A DNA stretch of 64,000 bases from Mycobacterium xenopi (GTDB taxonomy: Bacteria; Actinomycetota; Actinomycetes; Mycobacteriales; Mycobacteriaceae). A program made the position numbers and the translations under genes. The notes below the pieces were generated by a model. It searched no databases. It worked only from the letters and a program-made list of their open reading frames with translations, and was not told where the DNA came from. This document shows, piece by piece, positions 1 to 9,082 of this stretch (position 1 is the stretch's first letter; each line of letters starts with the position of its first letter). The stretch is from positions 4,588,001 to 4,652,000 of the forward strand of contig NZ_AP022314.1 of NCBI RefSeq assembly GCF_009936235.1, in the 5' to 3' direction.

Positions 1-36
1 CGCAACAAAAAGGACTTCCGCTGTAGCGCACGGGTG

Positions 37-801
37 TCACTTCACTTGGGCGACGACGAACACCCGCCGGAACGGGAAGAACGTCGTGCCGTCGCGGCGG
101 GTGGGATACGCGTCGGCGAGCAGCGGGATGAGCTCGCTACGAAAGTGTTGCCATTCTTCATCGCTGAGCCGTTCGCGAACCGGCAGCAGCGCGCTGCCGC
201 TGATCCAATCCAACACTGGGTGTTCGCCGGTCAACTGGTGCAAGTAGGTGGTTTCCCAGGCGTCGACCGTGCACCCGGCGTCGATCAGCTGCTCGGCGTA
301 GTAGGCCGGCGCATGGGTGACAGCCCCGACCCGGAAGGGGATGTCGCGCAACGTTTTCGCGAAAGGCTCCCGGCGGGCGACCGCACGCACCGCGGCATGC
401 GAGGGCGACTCGAAGTTTCCGGGCATCTGAACGGCGATCCACGAGCCGGAACCCAGCTGGCCGGCCCAGCGGACCATGAGCTCGGCGTGCTCCGGCACCC
501 ACTGCATCGCCGAGTTGCTCACGACCACGTCGGTGTCGCGGCGCGGCTTCCAGTCCCGCAGGTCGCCGACCGCGGCGTCAACCCCGCGCTCACGGGCCGC
601 CGCCACCATCTCCGGAGAGCTGTCCAGCGCCTCGATCACAGCGTCCGGCCAGCGCCGCGCCAACTCCAGGGTGAGGTTGCCCGGCCCGCACCCAAGGTCG
701 ACGACCCGGCGCGGCCGTTCGGCGCCGACGCGCACGAGCAGGTCATAAAACGGCCGGGCCCGCTGATCCGCGAAGACCAGGTAGATGTCGGGATCCCACA
801 T
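37..801 (-). CDS. tam: Trans-aconitate 2-methyltransferase
   Basis: SAM-dependent methyltransferase that methylates trans-aconitate, the spontaneous and inhibitory isomer of cis-aconitate. The class I SAM-binding motif VVDLGCGPGN lies near residue 35, followed by the acidic motif EALDSS and a VVSNSAMQWVPEH segment typical of this family. The start is placed at the ATG at 801 (protein MWDPDIY...), because an AGGAGG Shine-Dalgarno sequence lies six bases upstream and the M. tuberculosis Tam also begins MWDPD; an in-frame GTG at 822 would add seven residues. The resulting 254 aa fits the family. It sits next to the end of the ESX-3 locus, as Rv0294 does in M. tuberculosis, but there is no evident functional link. 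Identification is by recalled homology. Confidence 0.9.
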   Translation of the reverse strand: MWDPDIYLVFADQRARPFYDLLVRVGAERPRRVVDLGCGPGNLTLELARRWPDAVIEALDSSPEMVAAARERGVDAAVGDLRDWKPRRDTDVVVSNSAMQWVPEHAELMVRWAGQLGSGSWIAVQMPGNFESPSHAAVRAVARREPFAKTLRDIPFRVGAVTHAPAYYAEQLIDAGCTVDAWETTYLHQLTGEHPVLDWISGSALLPVRERLSDEEWQHFRSELIPLLADAYPTRRDGTTFFPFRRVFVVAQVK

Positions 802-879
802 GTCGGCCCTCCTGATCGCCACCGCTCACGCGCCGGCTGATATAGACAAACCGTATTACCGGATGCTTACCAAGCGAGG

Positions 880-1812
880 ATGACCGATGCCCCGCCGCCA
901 TCGACAACCGGGTGCCGCGCCGTGATAGCCGACGAGACCGCACAGGTGCGACAGATCTGGTCGACGCTGGGACTACCCGGGGTGATCGATGTGCACACCC
1001 ATTTCATGCCAAAATCGGTGCTGGACAAGGTCTGGAATTACTTCGACTCGGCTGGCCCGCTAGTCGGCCGTCCCTGGCCAATTGCATACCGTGACAATGA
1101 GTCTCAGCGGGTGAACACACTGCGGCGGTTCGGGGTGCGACGGTTCACCGCGCTGGTCTATCCGCACAAGCCGCGGATGGCGGCATGGCTGAACCAGTGG
1201 TCCGCCCAGTTCGCCCGGCACACGCCGGATTGTCTTGCCACCGCGACGTTTTACCCCGAACTCGGCGCCACCGAGTACGTCGAGAAAGCCATCCGGGGAG
1301 GTACCCGTGTCTTCAAGGCGCACATCCAGGTCGGCCGCTACGACCCCAATGATCCGCTGCTTGACGGGGTTTGGGGAATCATTGAGGACACGGGTATACC
1401 GGTCGTCATCCACTGCGGGTCGGGCCCGGCACCAGGCGAACACACCGGCCCCGAACCGATCGACCGCCTGCTGCGCCGTTACCCGCGACTGCGGTTGATC
1501 ATTGCGCACATGGGAATGCCGGAATACGCCGAGTTTTTCGACATCTGCGAGCGCCATCAAGAGGTCATGCTGGACACCACGATGGCCTTCACCCCGTTCG
1601 CCGAAGAAACCATGCCGTTCCCGCCATCTCAGTGGCACCGGTTGGGCCAGCTCGGTGACCGAATCGTGTTCGGCAGCGACTTTCCCAACATTCCCTACGC
1701 CTATTCCGAGGCAATGCGGTCACTTACCCGCCTTCCGGGTGTTGACGACGGCTGGTTGCGTGGCGTGTTCTACGAGAACGCCGCACGGCTGTTCGACGGG
1801 GTCCCGCGGTAG
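880..1812 (+). CDS. Amidohydrolase family protein (ACMSD-like TIM barrel)
   Basis: Predicted metal-dependent hydrolase or decarboxylase of the amidohydrolase_2 group, 310 aa. Metal-ligand motifs are visible: HTH at residues 39-41 (in GVIDVHTHF), a conserved VVIHCGSG strand near residue 175, LIIAHMG near residue 208, and the GSDFPN aspartate motif near residue 266. The substrate cannot be told from sequence. It is divergent from tam and convergent with eccE3, leaving only seven bases between the two stop codons, so transcription may read through into eccE3 antisense. A GAGG sequence lies just before the ATG. Confidence 0.8.
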   Translation: MTDAPPPSTTGCRAVIADETAQVRQIWSTLGLPGVIDVHTHFMPKSVLDKVWNYFDSAGPLVGRPWPIAYRDNESQRVNTLRRFGVRRFTALVYPHKPRMAAWLNQWSAQFARHTPDCLATATFYPELGATEYVEKAIRGGTRVFKAHIQVGRYDPNDPLLDGVWGIIEDTGIPVVIHCGSGPAPGEHTGPEPIDRLLRRYPRLRLIIAHMGMPEYAEFFDICERHQEVMLDTTMAFTPFAEETMPFPPSQWHRLGQLGDRIVFGSDFPNIPYAYSEAMRSLTRLPGVDDGWLRGVFYENAARLFDGVPR

Positions 1813-1819
1813 GTCGGGT

Positions 1820-2826
1820 TCACACCGCGGCCGCGTGCCGCGGCCTTGACGGTGCGGCAGCGGCGACGCTGGGCCAGCGCAACCGTTCCAGCAAACTGGC
1901 GGGCAACCCGGCGTGTCCGTCGAGCCGATGCGTCGACAACGGGTCCAGCGCCGTCAGCGCCGGCCAGTGGTTTCCGTTCTGCGGCATCAGCCCGGGCAGC
2001 GGTGCGCTGCCGCTCGGCCGCCCTCGGTGCGGAACGCGCATGCCACCGCCACGGTGGGGCGGTCGTCGGGGCCGCTGATCTCCAGCGCCGTCCAAGTCTC
2101 CCGCGCGACGTGAGACCGGATAGCGGCGAGCATGTCGGGCAGCGCTGAATCGACGTTAACCCGATACGCCGCAACATATTCGGTGTGCTGATCACGAACA
2201 CCTCGCCACGTTTCCCGCGCTGATCGGCTAAACAGCGGCGGAATGTCTTCGGCCCCGACAGTGTTGGCGTTCCAGCCCAACTCACGCAAATGGTCGGCGA
2301 GCCGGCGCGCTGCGACCTCGGTGGTCTTCGGTAGCGGAATCCGCGGAGAGCGGGCCTGCAGCGCCGCCAGGTTCTCCACGGCCGATACCGTCATCCCGAT
2401 CCAGGTATCCCGCTGCGGCACACCGGTGTCCGACCCAGTGTCGCGGCTGGTGATACGCAACGCATCGGCGCGAATGCCGTAGCGGTCCAGATACCGCGCG
2501 ATCAGTGGAAGCGGAAGCACGTCAACGGCTTCCGGCGACGGTCTGACATGCAGCACCGCGGTGGCCCGGACATCGACGCCGGGCTCGCGGACTCGCCGCA
2601 GACCGCTGTTGCGGGTGCTCATCGCCATCCGACGGCGCAGTATCGTGGTGACGTAGAGCCCACGCCACCTGCCCAGAAGCAGAATCACCAGGGCGGCGCC
2701 GACGCCCAGCACCCAACGCTCACGAATCGATTGCCAGGGAAAGGCCATCGCGGCGGGCACGGCAGCCAACAACACCAGCGTCACCCGTCCGGTCCCCGGC
2801 CAGGTGGGCGATCGGCGCAGGCTCAC
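1820..2826 (-). pseudogene. eccE3: ESX-3 membrane component EccE3, apparent -1 frameshift
   Basis: Last gene of the ESX-3 operon; EccE is the peripheral membrane subunit at the edge of the type VII secretion channel. The first frame runs from the GTG at 2826 (overlapping the mycP3 stop as GTGA) to a premature stop at 1987. Family-like sequence continues in another frame to 1820, with text such as ALDPLSTHRLDGH and ASLLERLRWP expected at an EccE3 C terminus. The switch lies near 2017-2024, where CAFRTE should run into RPSGSAPLPGL; adding back one base there gives 335 aa, close to the roughly 331 aa of the M. tuberculosis protein. N-terminal hydrophobic segments cover residues 14-30 and 37-52. 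It may be a true mutation or a sequencing deletion in a GGCGGCC run. Confidence 0.8.
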
Positions 2827-4209
2827 GGAGTGGACTCCTTTCGTCGATGCGCGGCAATCGCGGCGACAACCACGACGGCCAGCGCGAGTACTGCGGTGCC
2901 GGTGAAGGCAACGATCCGTGGTGTGGGATCCTTGGGTGCCGGTTCGGGCGGGGCGGCAAGCTGTTTGACAGCTGGTGCGTGCGAGTCACTGGCCGACGGC
3001 AACTCCCACGTCAGGGCGGCGACAGGGTCGACGGTGCCGGCACCGACGACGTTGGAGGGTGCTCGGGCCGCGTTGTGCGCGGTCGCGGTGATGCGCTGCA
3101 CGACCTGGGCGGCGGTCAGTTGCGGGTATTTACTACGCACCAGCGCCGCGACACCTGCCACGTATCCGGCCGCGTAGCTGGTGCCGTTGAGCGGAATCAA
3201 CTGCTGCTTCTCGTTGGGCAGCGCATTGGCCAGGCCACCGTCGTCGCGGTTGCTGACCGACACGATGTTCTCACCGGGGGCGGCGATTCCCACCCACGGC
3301 CCGGCCATGGTGAATTTCGACGGCTGGGCTTCAGGCGTAAGCGAGGCCACCGACAACACGTAGGGCTGCCACCACGAGGGGATGGACACCGAGGTGACAC
3401 CCGACCAGTTGCGCGGATCATCGGGGCGGCTCAAATCAGTGAGCGGGTTGGATTCGCAGGCGGTTCCGCCGCCGAACGAACCCGTCGTCCCGGTGTTGCC
3501 GGCGGCGGCCACGATCACCGCGTCTTTGTCGACCGCCGCGTAGCGGATGGCCGCCCCCAGCTCCGCCTGGTCGATGCCGCGGTCGGCGGGCAGGCAAGTG
3601 ACGGTCGAGACGTTGATCACCCGGGCGCCGCGGTCGGCGGCGTGCACGATCGCTCTGGCCAACGCGGCCACATCAGCCGACGCCTGGGCCAGCATCGGGT
3701 CGCCGCCAGCCATCTTCGGCATGAACTTCCCGGAGGCGGCTCGCAGTGACAGCAGCCGCGCGGCCGGCGCCACACCGGAGAACCCGTCGTCGCCCGGCTG
3801 GCCGCCACCAGGCCGCCACCAGCGTGCCGTGCCCGTCACAATCGGTCAGACCGTCGGTCGTTTCCACGTAGTCACCACCGGGATCGACGTTCGGCAGCCG
3901 CGGCCCTGGCCGCACCCCGGTGTCAATGATGGCCACCAGCTGGCCTTCGCCCCGGGAAAGTCGCCATGCCGCAGGCAAATTCAGCATCACCTGGTTCGGG
4001 GTTGTGACGCCGGGGTCGGTGCCCGGCATGACCGCGGAGCTGCTGCATTCGGCGCGCCGCTCCACCGGTTGCACCGGCCCGGGCGCTCCGTTCGGCGGCT
4101 TGACACCTGGGTCGACGACCGGCGGGTTGATCGCCAACGCCGGTGGACACGCCCACATCACCGCAGCAGCGAAAACCGCGGCGGCACAACCCAACCGGTT
4201 GGCTGTCAT
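2823..4209 (-). pseudogene. mycP3: Mycosin-3 subtilisin-like serine protease MycP3, apparent frameshift
   Basis: Membrane-anchored subtilase that stabilises the ESX-3 channel and processes substrates. The N-terminal part begins at the ATG at 4209 (overlapping the eccD3 stop as ATGA), has a signal peptide ending near PALA (residue 26), Asp96 in AIIDTG and His127 in DGHGTL. The reading frame then breaks near 3803-3818. The C-terminal part continues in another frame with APAARLLSLRA, AAAGNTG, the serine motif GTSYAAG, and a C-terminal membrane helix ending in RRKES. Restoring two G/C bases (GTLVAGLVAGQPG is expected) gives about 462 aa, against 461 in M. tuberculosis. The catalytic Asp/His and Ser are therefore on different frames as read here. 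The flanking copies of GCCGCCACCAG look like the site of base loss. Confidence 0.85.
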
Positions 4210-5615
4210 CGATTGAGTACCCAGCTGAAGAGGCCGACGAGGTAGGCCATGACCGGTATCAGTGACCCGTCGAGCCCTGCCGCGGCAAACCCAAGCAACC
4301 GGCGCAGCGGAAGCGAGTAGCTCTCCGGCGAGGCGATTCGCGGATTCAGTGCGACCACCACCCACACCAACACCAGCACGGCAAGTGCCGCAGCCGCGCA
4401 CACTGCCGGCACATAGCGTCCGGTCGCGGTGTAGAGCACCAGCAGCGCCAAGCCGACCAGATACGGCTCGGCCAGCAGCCAGGCCTTGCAGGCGGCTGAA
4501 TCCCAAATCCGTGCCCGCAGCGCGGCGGCCACCGCGGTGGCGGCCACGACGTACCAGCCCAACACCGGCACCGTCTCCGGCCGCACCGCAATCACCACCG
4601 AGCCAACCGCGCTAAGCAGCACAGCGGCGGCGATGAAGCCGTTCTGGTGCGCGTCGCTGACGCGCACCCGCCGCGGCAGGTCCTCCAGGATCTGCGACGA
4701 CGGCGCCGACGGTGTGGGATCCCCCGGCGCGGGAATGACGGGCAGCGGGAACCGCGCACACAGCGCGGACAATTGCGCGGCTTGGATGGTGACCAGCAGT
4801 GCCGCCACGATCAGCCCGCAGCCGATACTCAATAGCGGTAGCTGCCAGAGCAATTCGGCCCCAGCTGCCAGCAGGACCGCTGTTCCCAGCACCGCCGTTG
4901 CGGTGAAGAACGCGATGGCGCGCTCACGCTCACGGGTGGGAAGGATCAGGCTGATCAACGACCACGCGGCCACACCCGCCGCGCCCAGCATTATCTGCGC
5001 GGGCCCGAATTTGCCGGGCACCGCCAAACTCAGGGCGGTGGCAATCGGCGCCAGGGCGGCGATCGACAAGGCGACGCCGGTGCGTGGTGAGCGCGCCCTG
5101 CTCACTAGTCCGGCCAGCGCGGCGAGCGCCGCGATCGCACCGACCGCGACCAGCCCCACGGGCGCTTTCGTAACGACGTGGTGCGTGGCCGCCAAGCCCG
5201 TGCCCGCGAACACCGCACCGATGACCGCGGCCAGCGCCCCGCGCCGGATATGGGTGATGCCCCACGGCTTGAACCGCGAAGCCGAAAAGATCACCGCGGC
5301 GTCGGCGACGTCTTCGACGATGCCCGGTGCCGCCGGCCCGGAAGGCAGCGGCTGCAACGCCAGCAAGTCGCCGTCGACAACCCCGACCGTGTCCAAGCTG
5401 GCGTCCAGGCTGAATGGCGCGCCGCCGATCGGCGCAAGGCTAAGCCGCGTCGGTGTCGTTGACTCCTCGGAGTCGCCGTCACCGTCTGGAGCCACCAAAC
5501 GCTGGACCGCGGGCAGGATTTCGCGCAACGGCAGTTCCGCGGGCAGCGCCATTTCCGTCAACCGCCTTTCGGCTAGGACGGCGATTCGCACGATAGGCAT
5601 CACGGCGCTAGACAT
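4206..5615 (-). CDS. eccD3: ESX-3 secretion channel protein EccD3
   Basis: Forms the central membrane pore element of the ESX-3 type VII secretion system. The 469-aa product has a cytosolic ubiquitin-like N-terminal domain (residues 1-110, IVRIAVLAERRLTEMALP at the start) followed by about eleven hydrophobic helices, for example GALAAVIGAVFAGTGL, VAWSLISLIL and VCAAAALAVLVLVWVVVAL. It overlaps mycP3 by ATGA and follows espG3 by 63 bases, so it is co-transcribed with the rest of the locus. The frame is intact, unlike the two genes downstream. Confidence 0.92.
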   Translation of the reverse strand: MSSAVMPIVRIAVLAERRLTEMALPAELPLREILPAVQRLVAPDGDGDSEESTTPTRLSLAPIGGAPFSLDASLDTVGVVDGDLLALQPLPSGPAAPGIVEDVADAAVIFSASRFKPWGITHIRRGALAAVIGAVFAGTGLAATHHVVTKAPVGLVAVGAIAALAALAGLVSRARSPRTGVALSIAALAPIATALSLAVPGKFGPAQIMLGAAGVAAWSLISLILPTRERERAIAFFTATAVLGTAVLLAAGAELLWQLPLLSIGCGLIVAALLVTIQAAQLSALCARFPLPVIPAPGDPTPSAPSSQILEDLPRRVRVSDAHQNGFIAAAVLLSAVGSVVIAVRPETVPVLGWYVVAATAVAAALRARIWDSAACKAWLLAEPYLVGLALLVLYTATGRYVPAVCAAAALAVLVLVWVVVALNPRIASPESYSLPLRRLLGFAAAGLDGSLIPVMAYLVGLFSWVLNR

Positions 5616-5678
5616 ACCGGGGCCTCAGGCGTTGGTGGAACATGGGCATGGGTTCTCTTTCTCTATCGGATATTTGTG

Positions 5679-6539
5679 CTAGGGCGACTGGGTGGTGAAA
5701 TCCCGGGACAGCCGAAGGCCCGGAAACCATTGGCCGTCCGGTAATTCAGAGGTCAGCTGCTCGATCGCGACGGCGATGGCGAACGGTGTCCCGGGCCGGA
5801 ACGTCGACACCCATTCGCCGTCGAAGGCTCTCGACGGGCTGACCAGTATCCGCCCGGCGGTGGTGTCGACGATGCTCATCCCGACCTCGGTGGTGGTGTG
5901 CTGACCGTCGCGGCGACAGCCGGCGACCACCTCGACGTAGCTGCGCGGACCGGTGAACACCGATTCCACCACCGGCCGCGCGGAAGCTGGAATACCCAGG
6001 TAGTCAAGGACTTCGGTGAGTGGTGTGCCGCCACGCAACCGCTCGTCGGCTCGGGCGCCGACCCGGGCCGGAAGGCTGAACTCCTCGAAGCGCGCGGGCG
6101 GGCGCTGCGCAAGCCCAACGCCGAGGACCGGGACCAGCGCGCGCGGGTCGTCGATCTTCATCGAGGTGAACGTGACCAGCTGAGCGTTGCGCAGCGCGAC
6201 CACGGTCTTGTCGTCACGACGGGCGACGATGCCGCGCAGCATCTCGTCGGCACCGCTAGTCCGGGACGGCCCCACAAAGCGCAGGTCCAGCCACCGTTCC
6301 GGGAAGCACACCACCCGGATCCACTCCGCCACCGCCGCGTTGACCACCCCGTCCGGCGACATCAGGCCCATCCGCTTGAGCTCGGCGGCCTGCTGATCCA
6401 TGAACGCGGCTCGATGCGCGACGTCGTAGTACGGCGTGGTGATCGCGAGCACCCATGGAAACGTCCCCGCCCCAATGGTTTCGGCGATGCACCACGCCTG
6501 TTCGACGGTCAGCTCGACGGCGTTGGGCTCAGCGTCCAT
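5679..6539 (-). CDS. espG3: ESX-3 PE/PPE-specific chaperone EspG3
   Basis: Cytosolic chaperone that binds the PE5-PPE4 type of heterodimer and keeps it soluble until secreted by ESX-3. The 286-aa product shows typical EspG3 blocks: VELTVEQAWCIAETIGAG at residues 8-25, VCFPERWLDLRFV around residue 77, and a C-terminal DGQWFPGLRLSRD. Length is close to the 295 aa of the M. tuberculosis protein. It lies directly after esxH and 63 bases before eccD3 on the same strand, the standard ESX-3 order. Confidence 0.93.
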   Translation of the reverse strand: MDAEPNAVELTVEQAWCIAETIGAGTFPWVLAITTPYYDVAHRAAFMDQQAAELKRMGLMSPDGVVNAAVAEWIRVVCFPERWLDLRFVGPSRTSGADEMLRGIVARRDDKTVVALRNAQLVTFTSMKIDDPRALVPVLGVGLAQRPPARFEEFSLPARVGARADERLRGGTPLTEVLDYLGIPASARPVVESVFTGPRSYVEVVAGCRRDGQHTTTEVGMSIVDTTAGRILVSPSRAFDGEWVSTFRPGTPFAIAVAIEQLTSELPDGQWFPGLRLSRDFTTQSP

Positions 6540-6562
6540 CTAGGTTGCAGAGCTCACCTTCG

Positions 6563-6853
6563 TCAGCCGCCCCATTTGGCGGCTTCGGCCTGGTCGCGGG
6601 CCAGCATGGCGGTGGTGTTGGTTTCATGGGTGCCGGCCATCGCCCGATACGACAGCACCAGCTGCTCCATGGCCTGATTCCACTGCGCCTGCCAAGCCTG
6701 ATAGGTCATTCCGGTGTCGCCTTGCCAGGCACTCGACAACGCCGCCTGCTCGCTGGCGATGTCCGAGCCCAGCGCCTGCAGGGTGCCCGCGTAACCGGCC
6801 ATATCGGCAGCATGCGCCAGCATGGCTGGGTAGTTGTACATGATCTGCGACAT
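6563..6853 (-). CDS. esxH: ESX-3 secreted WXG100 protein EsxH (TB10.4)
   Basis: Small secreted WXG100 protein, 96 aa, which forms a 1:1 heterodimer with EsxG and is exported by ESX-3; in M. tuberculosis the pair affects iron acquisition and host ESCRT function. It begins MSQIMYNYPAMLAHA, carries the W-x-G turn as SAWQGDTG near residue 43 and ends AEAAKWGG, almost identical to TB10.4. The start is taken at the second methionine (6853), matching the family; a GTG one codon earlier is also open. Its partner esxG ends 30 bases upstream. Confidence 0.97.
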   Translation of the reverse strand: MSQIMYNYPAMLAHAADMAGYAGTLQALGSDIASEQAALSSAWQGDTGMTYQAWQAQWNQAMEQLVLSYRAMAGTHETNTTAMLARDQAEAAKWGG

Positions 6854-6883
6854 CACAAACCCTTTCGTTTACGTCTCGACAGC

Positions 6884-7177
6884 TCAGAATCCGGTGTAGG
6901 TGGAGGCGGCGGCGGCATCGGCGGCGGTGTAGGTGCCCGCCGCGTCACCGAGGTTGGCCTGGGCGATATCCAGCAGCGTGTTGATCTTGGCCGCCACCGC
7001 CACGAACCGGGCATGGGCAGCCTGAAACGCCGCCGCGGACTCCCCGACGTGAAACGCCTGCGCGGACAGCGCTTCCTGCTCAGCCTGGCCGATCGTCGAG
7101 CGCATCAACGCCGCCTTGGCGCTAAACGCCGACTGCGCGGCCACCAACTGCGGAATATGGGCATCCAACAGACTCAT
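6884..7177 (-). CDS. esxG: ESX-3 secreted WXG100-family protein EsxG
   Basis: Partner of EsxH in the secreted heterodimer, 97 aa. Begins MSLLDAHIPQLVAAQSAF; the usual WXG turn is replaced by SAAAFQ, as in known EsxG proteins. The C-terminal YTAADAAAA matches the YxxxD/E type VII secretion signal, which in this pair is on EsxG. A purine-rich AGAGAAAGGAAG leader just upstream of the ATG serves as ribosome binding site. Confidence 0.97.
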   Translation of the reverse strand: MSLLDAHIPQLVAAQSAFSAKAALMRSTIGQAEQEALSAQAFHVGESAAAFQAAHARFVAVAAKINTLLDIAQANLGDAAGTYTAADAAAASTYTGF

Positions 7178-7226
7178 CGCACTTCCTTTCTCTTCGACTG
7201 CTTACGTTGATCCACAATGCTTTTCG

Positions 7227-8747
7227 TCAGTTGCGCTCTCCCCCCTCCCCCTCGGCGGGCCTGTCATGCTCCCAGCTGCCAGGCACCATCGGCATCCGCG
7301 GGCCCTCACCGAAGTCGCCACCGGCCAGCGTGGTCAACCCCGCGGCCTCGGCGACGGCTTCCTTGCGCACAGTCCCGGCGAAGCCCAACGGCCCCGCACC
7401 CGTGTCGGAGGCTGCGGTCGAGGTGACGGGCTCCTGCTGGGGTGGGCCCCAGTCAGGGTCGACGTCGACGTTCATGTCCATGAACGCATCGCCGTGCCCG
7501 CGCTGCTTCGCGCGACGACGGCGCCGGGCGCGGGCCTCCTCGCGGCTCGGTACCCGTGCCGCCGCTGCTGCCGCGGGCACAACGGAACCCGGCGTCTTGG
7601 CTCCCTCGCGGTCGTGCAGGGTCGGGCCGCCTTCGGCGTCCGGGTCGATACCGCCGACCACGTAGCCGAATCCAGCGGCTCCTGCTGGCGCGGCGGCGCC
7701 CGCGGGGGCCGACGACGCCGATGCGGGCGCGGACGTCGAGATCGGCGCCGGGCTCGCCACCGTCGGGGCCACGGCCGCGACGGGTGAGATGGTCGCGGAT
7801 GGTTGGGCGGCCGGTGTCAACGGAGCGGCTCCCACGACGCCAGGCACCTCGGCGGCCTCGACCGGCGGGATGAGCGACTGCAGGTAGTTAAGGCCCAGGC
7901 CGAGAATGATCGGCAGGGCCACCGCCAGTGCAAGCATTGGCCCGTAGGTCGCTATGGGTGAGGTGACTTCGTAGGCGGCGAACGCGCCGACGAAGAACAG
8001 GAATGGCCCGTAGGCGATCAAGGCCGCCAACGGATTGGCCGCGAAGGCGCTCAGCATCTGCTGGAAGCTGCCAAGCGGATCGCGCAGAAACTGCAGTAGT
8101 TGCGACAAGATATCTGACAGATTCAGCGACGAACCGGACTGGGTTGCCTGGGCCTGCGCGCCGGTCTGGGCCGCGGTGGCCACGGCGTGGCCGGCTTCGG
8201 AGACGCCTGGCGTGACCACGACTGGCGCCGGGGTGGTGCGTGGCGCGGAGGCCAACGCCACACCTGAGGCCGCCTGATAGGTGGCCATCGCGGTGGCGGC
8301 CTGTATCCACATTCGGACGTAGTCGGCCTCGTTGAGGGCGATCGGAATCGTGTTGATGCCGAAGAAATTCGTCGCCACCAACACCGCGTGGATGGCGTGG
8401 TTGGCGGCCAACTCAGCCAAGGTGGGCATCGCGGCCAACGCGGAAGTGTAGGCCGCTGCGGCAATCTCGTGTTGGGCGGCCACTCCAGCGCTGTTGACGC
8501 TGGCCTGGGTCAGCCATGCCAAATACGGCATATGCGCGGCCGCATACTGCGCTGCGCTGGGCCCTTCCCACGAGCCGGCTTGAACCTGCGCCACTAAGGC
8601 GCTGAGCTCGCTTGCCGCCGAAGCGTATTCAGCGCCCAACGACGACCATGCCCCGGCCGCCGCCAACAGTGAACCCGGGCCCGGTCCGGCGCTCAACAGC
8701 GCCGAATGCACCTCCGGCGGCGAAGCCATCCAGATCGGTGCGGTCAT
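7227..8747 (-). CDS. PPE4: PPE family protein PPE4
   Basis: PPE protein of the ESX-3 locus, 506 aa, expected to pair with PE5 and EspG3 and to be exported by ESX-3. The N-terminal PPE domain (about residues 1-180) begins IWMASPPEVHSALL and has the WXG-type turn SWEGPS near residue 58. A hydrophobic central region (residues 250-290) precedes an Ala/Pro-rich linker. The C terminus holds GPLGFAGT and MPMVPGSW, the pair of motifs that defines the PPE-PPW subgroup. It starts two bases after the PE5 stop, which implies translational coupling. In M. tuberculosis PPE4 is needed for mycobactin-mediated iron use. Confidence 0.93.
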   Translation of the reverse strand: MTAPIWMASPPEVHSALLSAGPGPGSLLAAAGAWSSLGAEYASAASELSALVAQVQAGSWEGPSAAQYAAAHMPYLAWLTQASVNSAGVAAQHEIAAAAYTSALAAMPTLAELAANHAIHAVLVATNFFGINTIPIALNEADYVRMWIQAATAMATYQAASGVALASAPRTTPAPVVVTPGVSEAGHAVATAAQTGAQAQATQSGSSLNLSDILSQLLQFLRDPLGSFQQMLSAFAANPLAALIAYGPFLFFVGAFAAYEVTSPIATYGPMLALAVALPIILGLGLNYLQSLIPPVEAAEVPGVVGAAPLTPAAQPSATISPVAAVAPTVASPAPISTSAPASASSAPAGAAAPAGAAGFGYVVGGIDPDAEGGPTLHDREGAKTPGSVVPAAAAAARVPSREEARARRRRRAKQRGHGDAFMDMNVDVDPDWGPPQQEPVTSTAASDTGAGPLGFAGTVRKEAVAEAAGLTTLAGGDFGEGPRMPMVPGSWEHDRPAEGEGGERN

Positions 8748-8749
8748 GC

Positions 8750-9058
8750 TCAGGAGCCGGCGACCAGATACGTCGATGCCGCGGCCGCATCACCGGCGGC
8801 ATAGCTTGCCCCCGACTCCCCGACCCCGACGCCGGCGCGGCCCAGCTCTTCGACACCTTGGGCGGCCACCGCGACGTGCTCAGCACCCTGGGCGCTGAAC
8901 CCGACCGCGGTCTGCAGCGACACCGGGTCCGCCGCCGGCGGTACCACCCCGGTGATCAGCGGAGCGGCACCGGCATGCGCGGCCGCCAGCCGCGCGGTCA
9001 GCGCTTCGACCGCCGCACTGGTCGCGGCCAGGCCTTCGGGAACAACTCGTAGTGTCAT
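8750..9058 (-). CDS. PE5: PE family protein PE5
   Basis: PE protein, 102 aa, secreted partner of PPE4. It begins MTLRVVPEGLAATSAAVEAL (PE motif at residues 7-8) and ends with SYAAGDAAAASTYLVAGS, which contains the YxxxD secretion signal. The gene lies 24 bases after eccC3 and is preceded by GAAAGGAG as ribosome binding site. Confidence 0.95.
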   Translation of the reverse strand: MTLRVVPEGLAATSAAVEALTARLAAAHAGAAPLITGVVPPAADPVSLQTAVGFSAQGAEHVAVAAQGVEELGRAGVGVGESGASYAAGDAAAASTYLVAGS

Positions 9059-9082
9059 CGCTCCTACTCCTTTCGGTGAATC

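Noticed and set aside
34..840. 268-codon plus-strand ORF opposite tam
   Set aside because: Composition typical of an antisense frame; Tam motifs on the minus strand are clear.
3801..3822. The 11-bp GCCGCCACCAG tandem pair as a duplication that caused the mycP3 frameshift
   Set aside because: Removing one unit does not restore the expected frame or the GQPGDDGFSG sequence; loss of two single bases explains it better.
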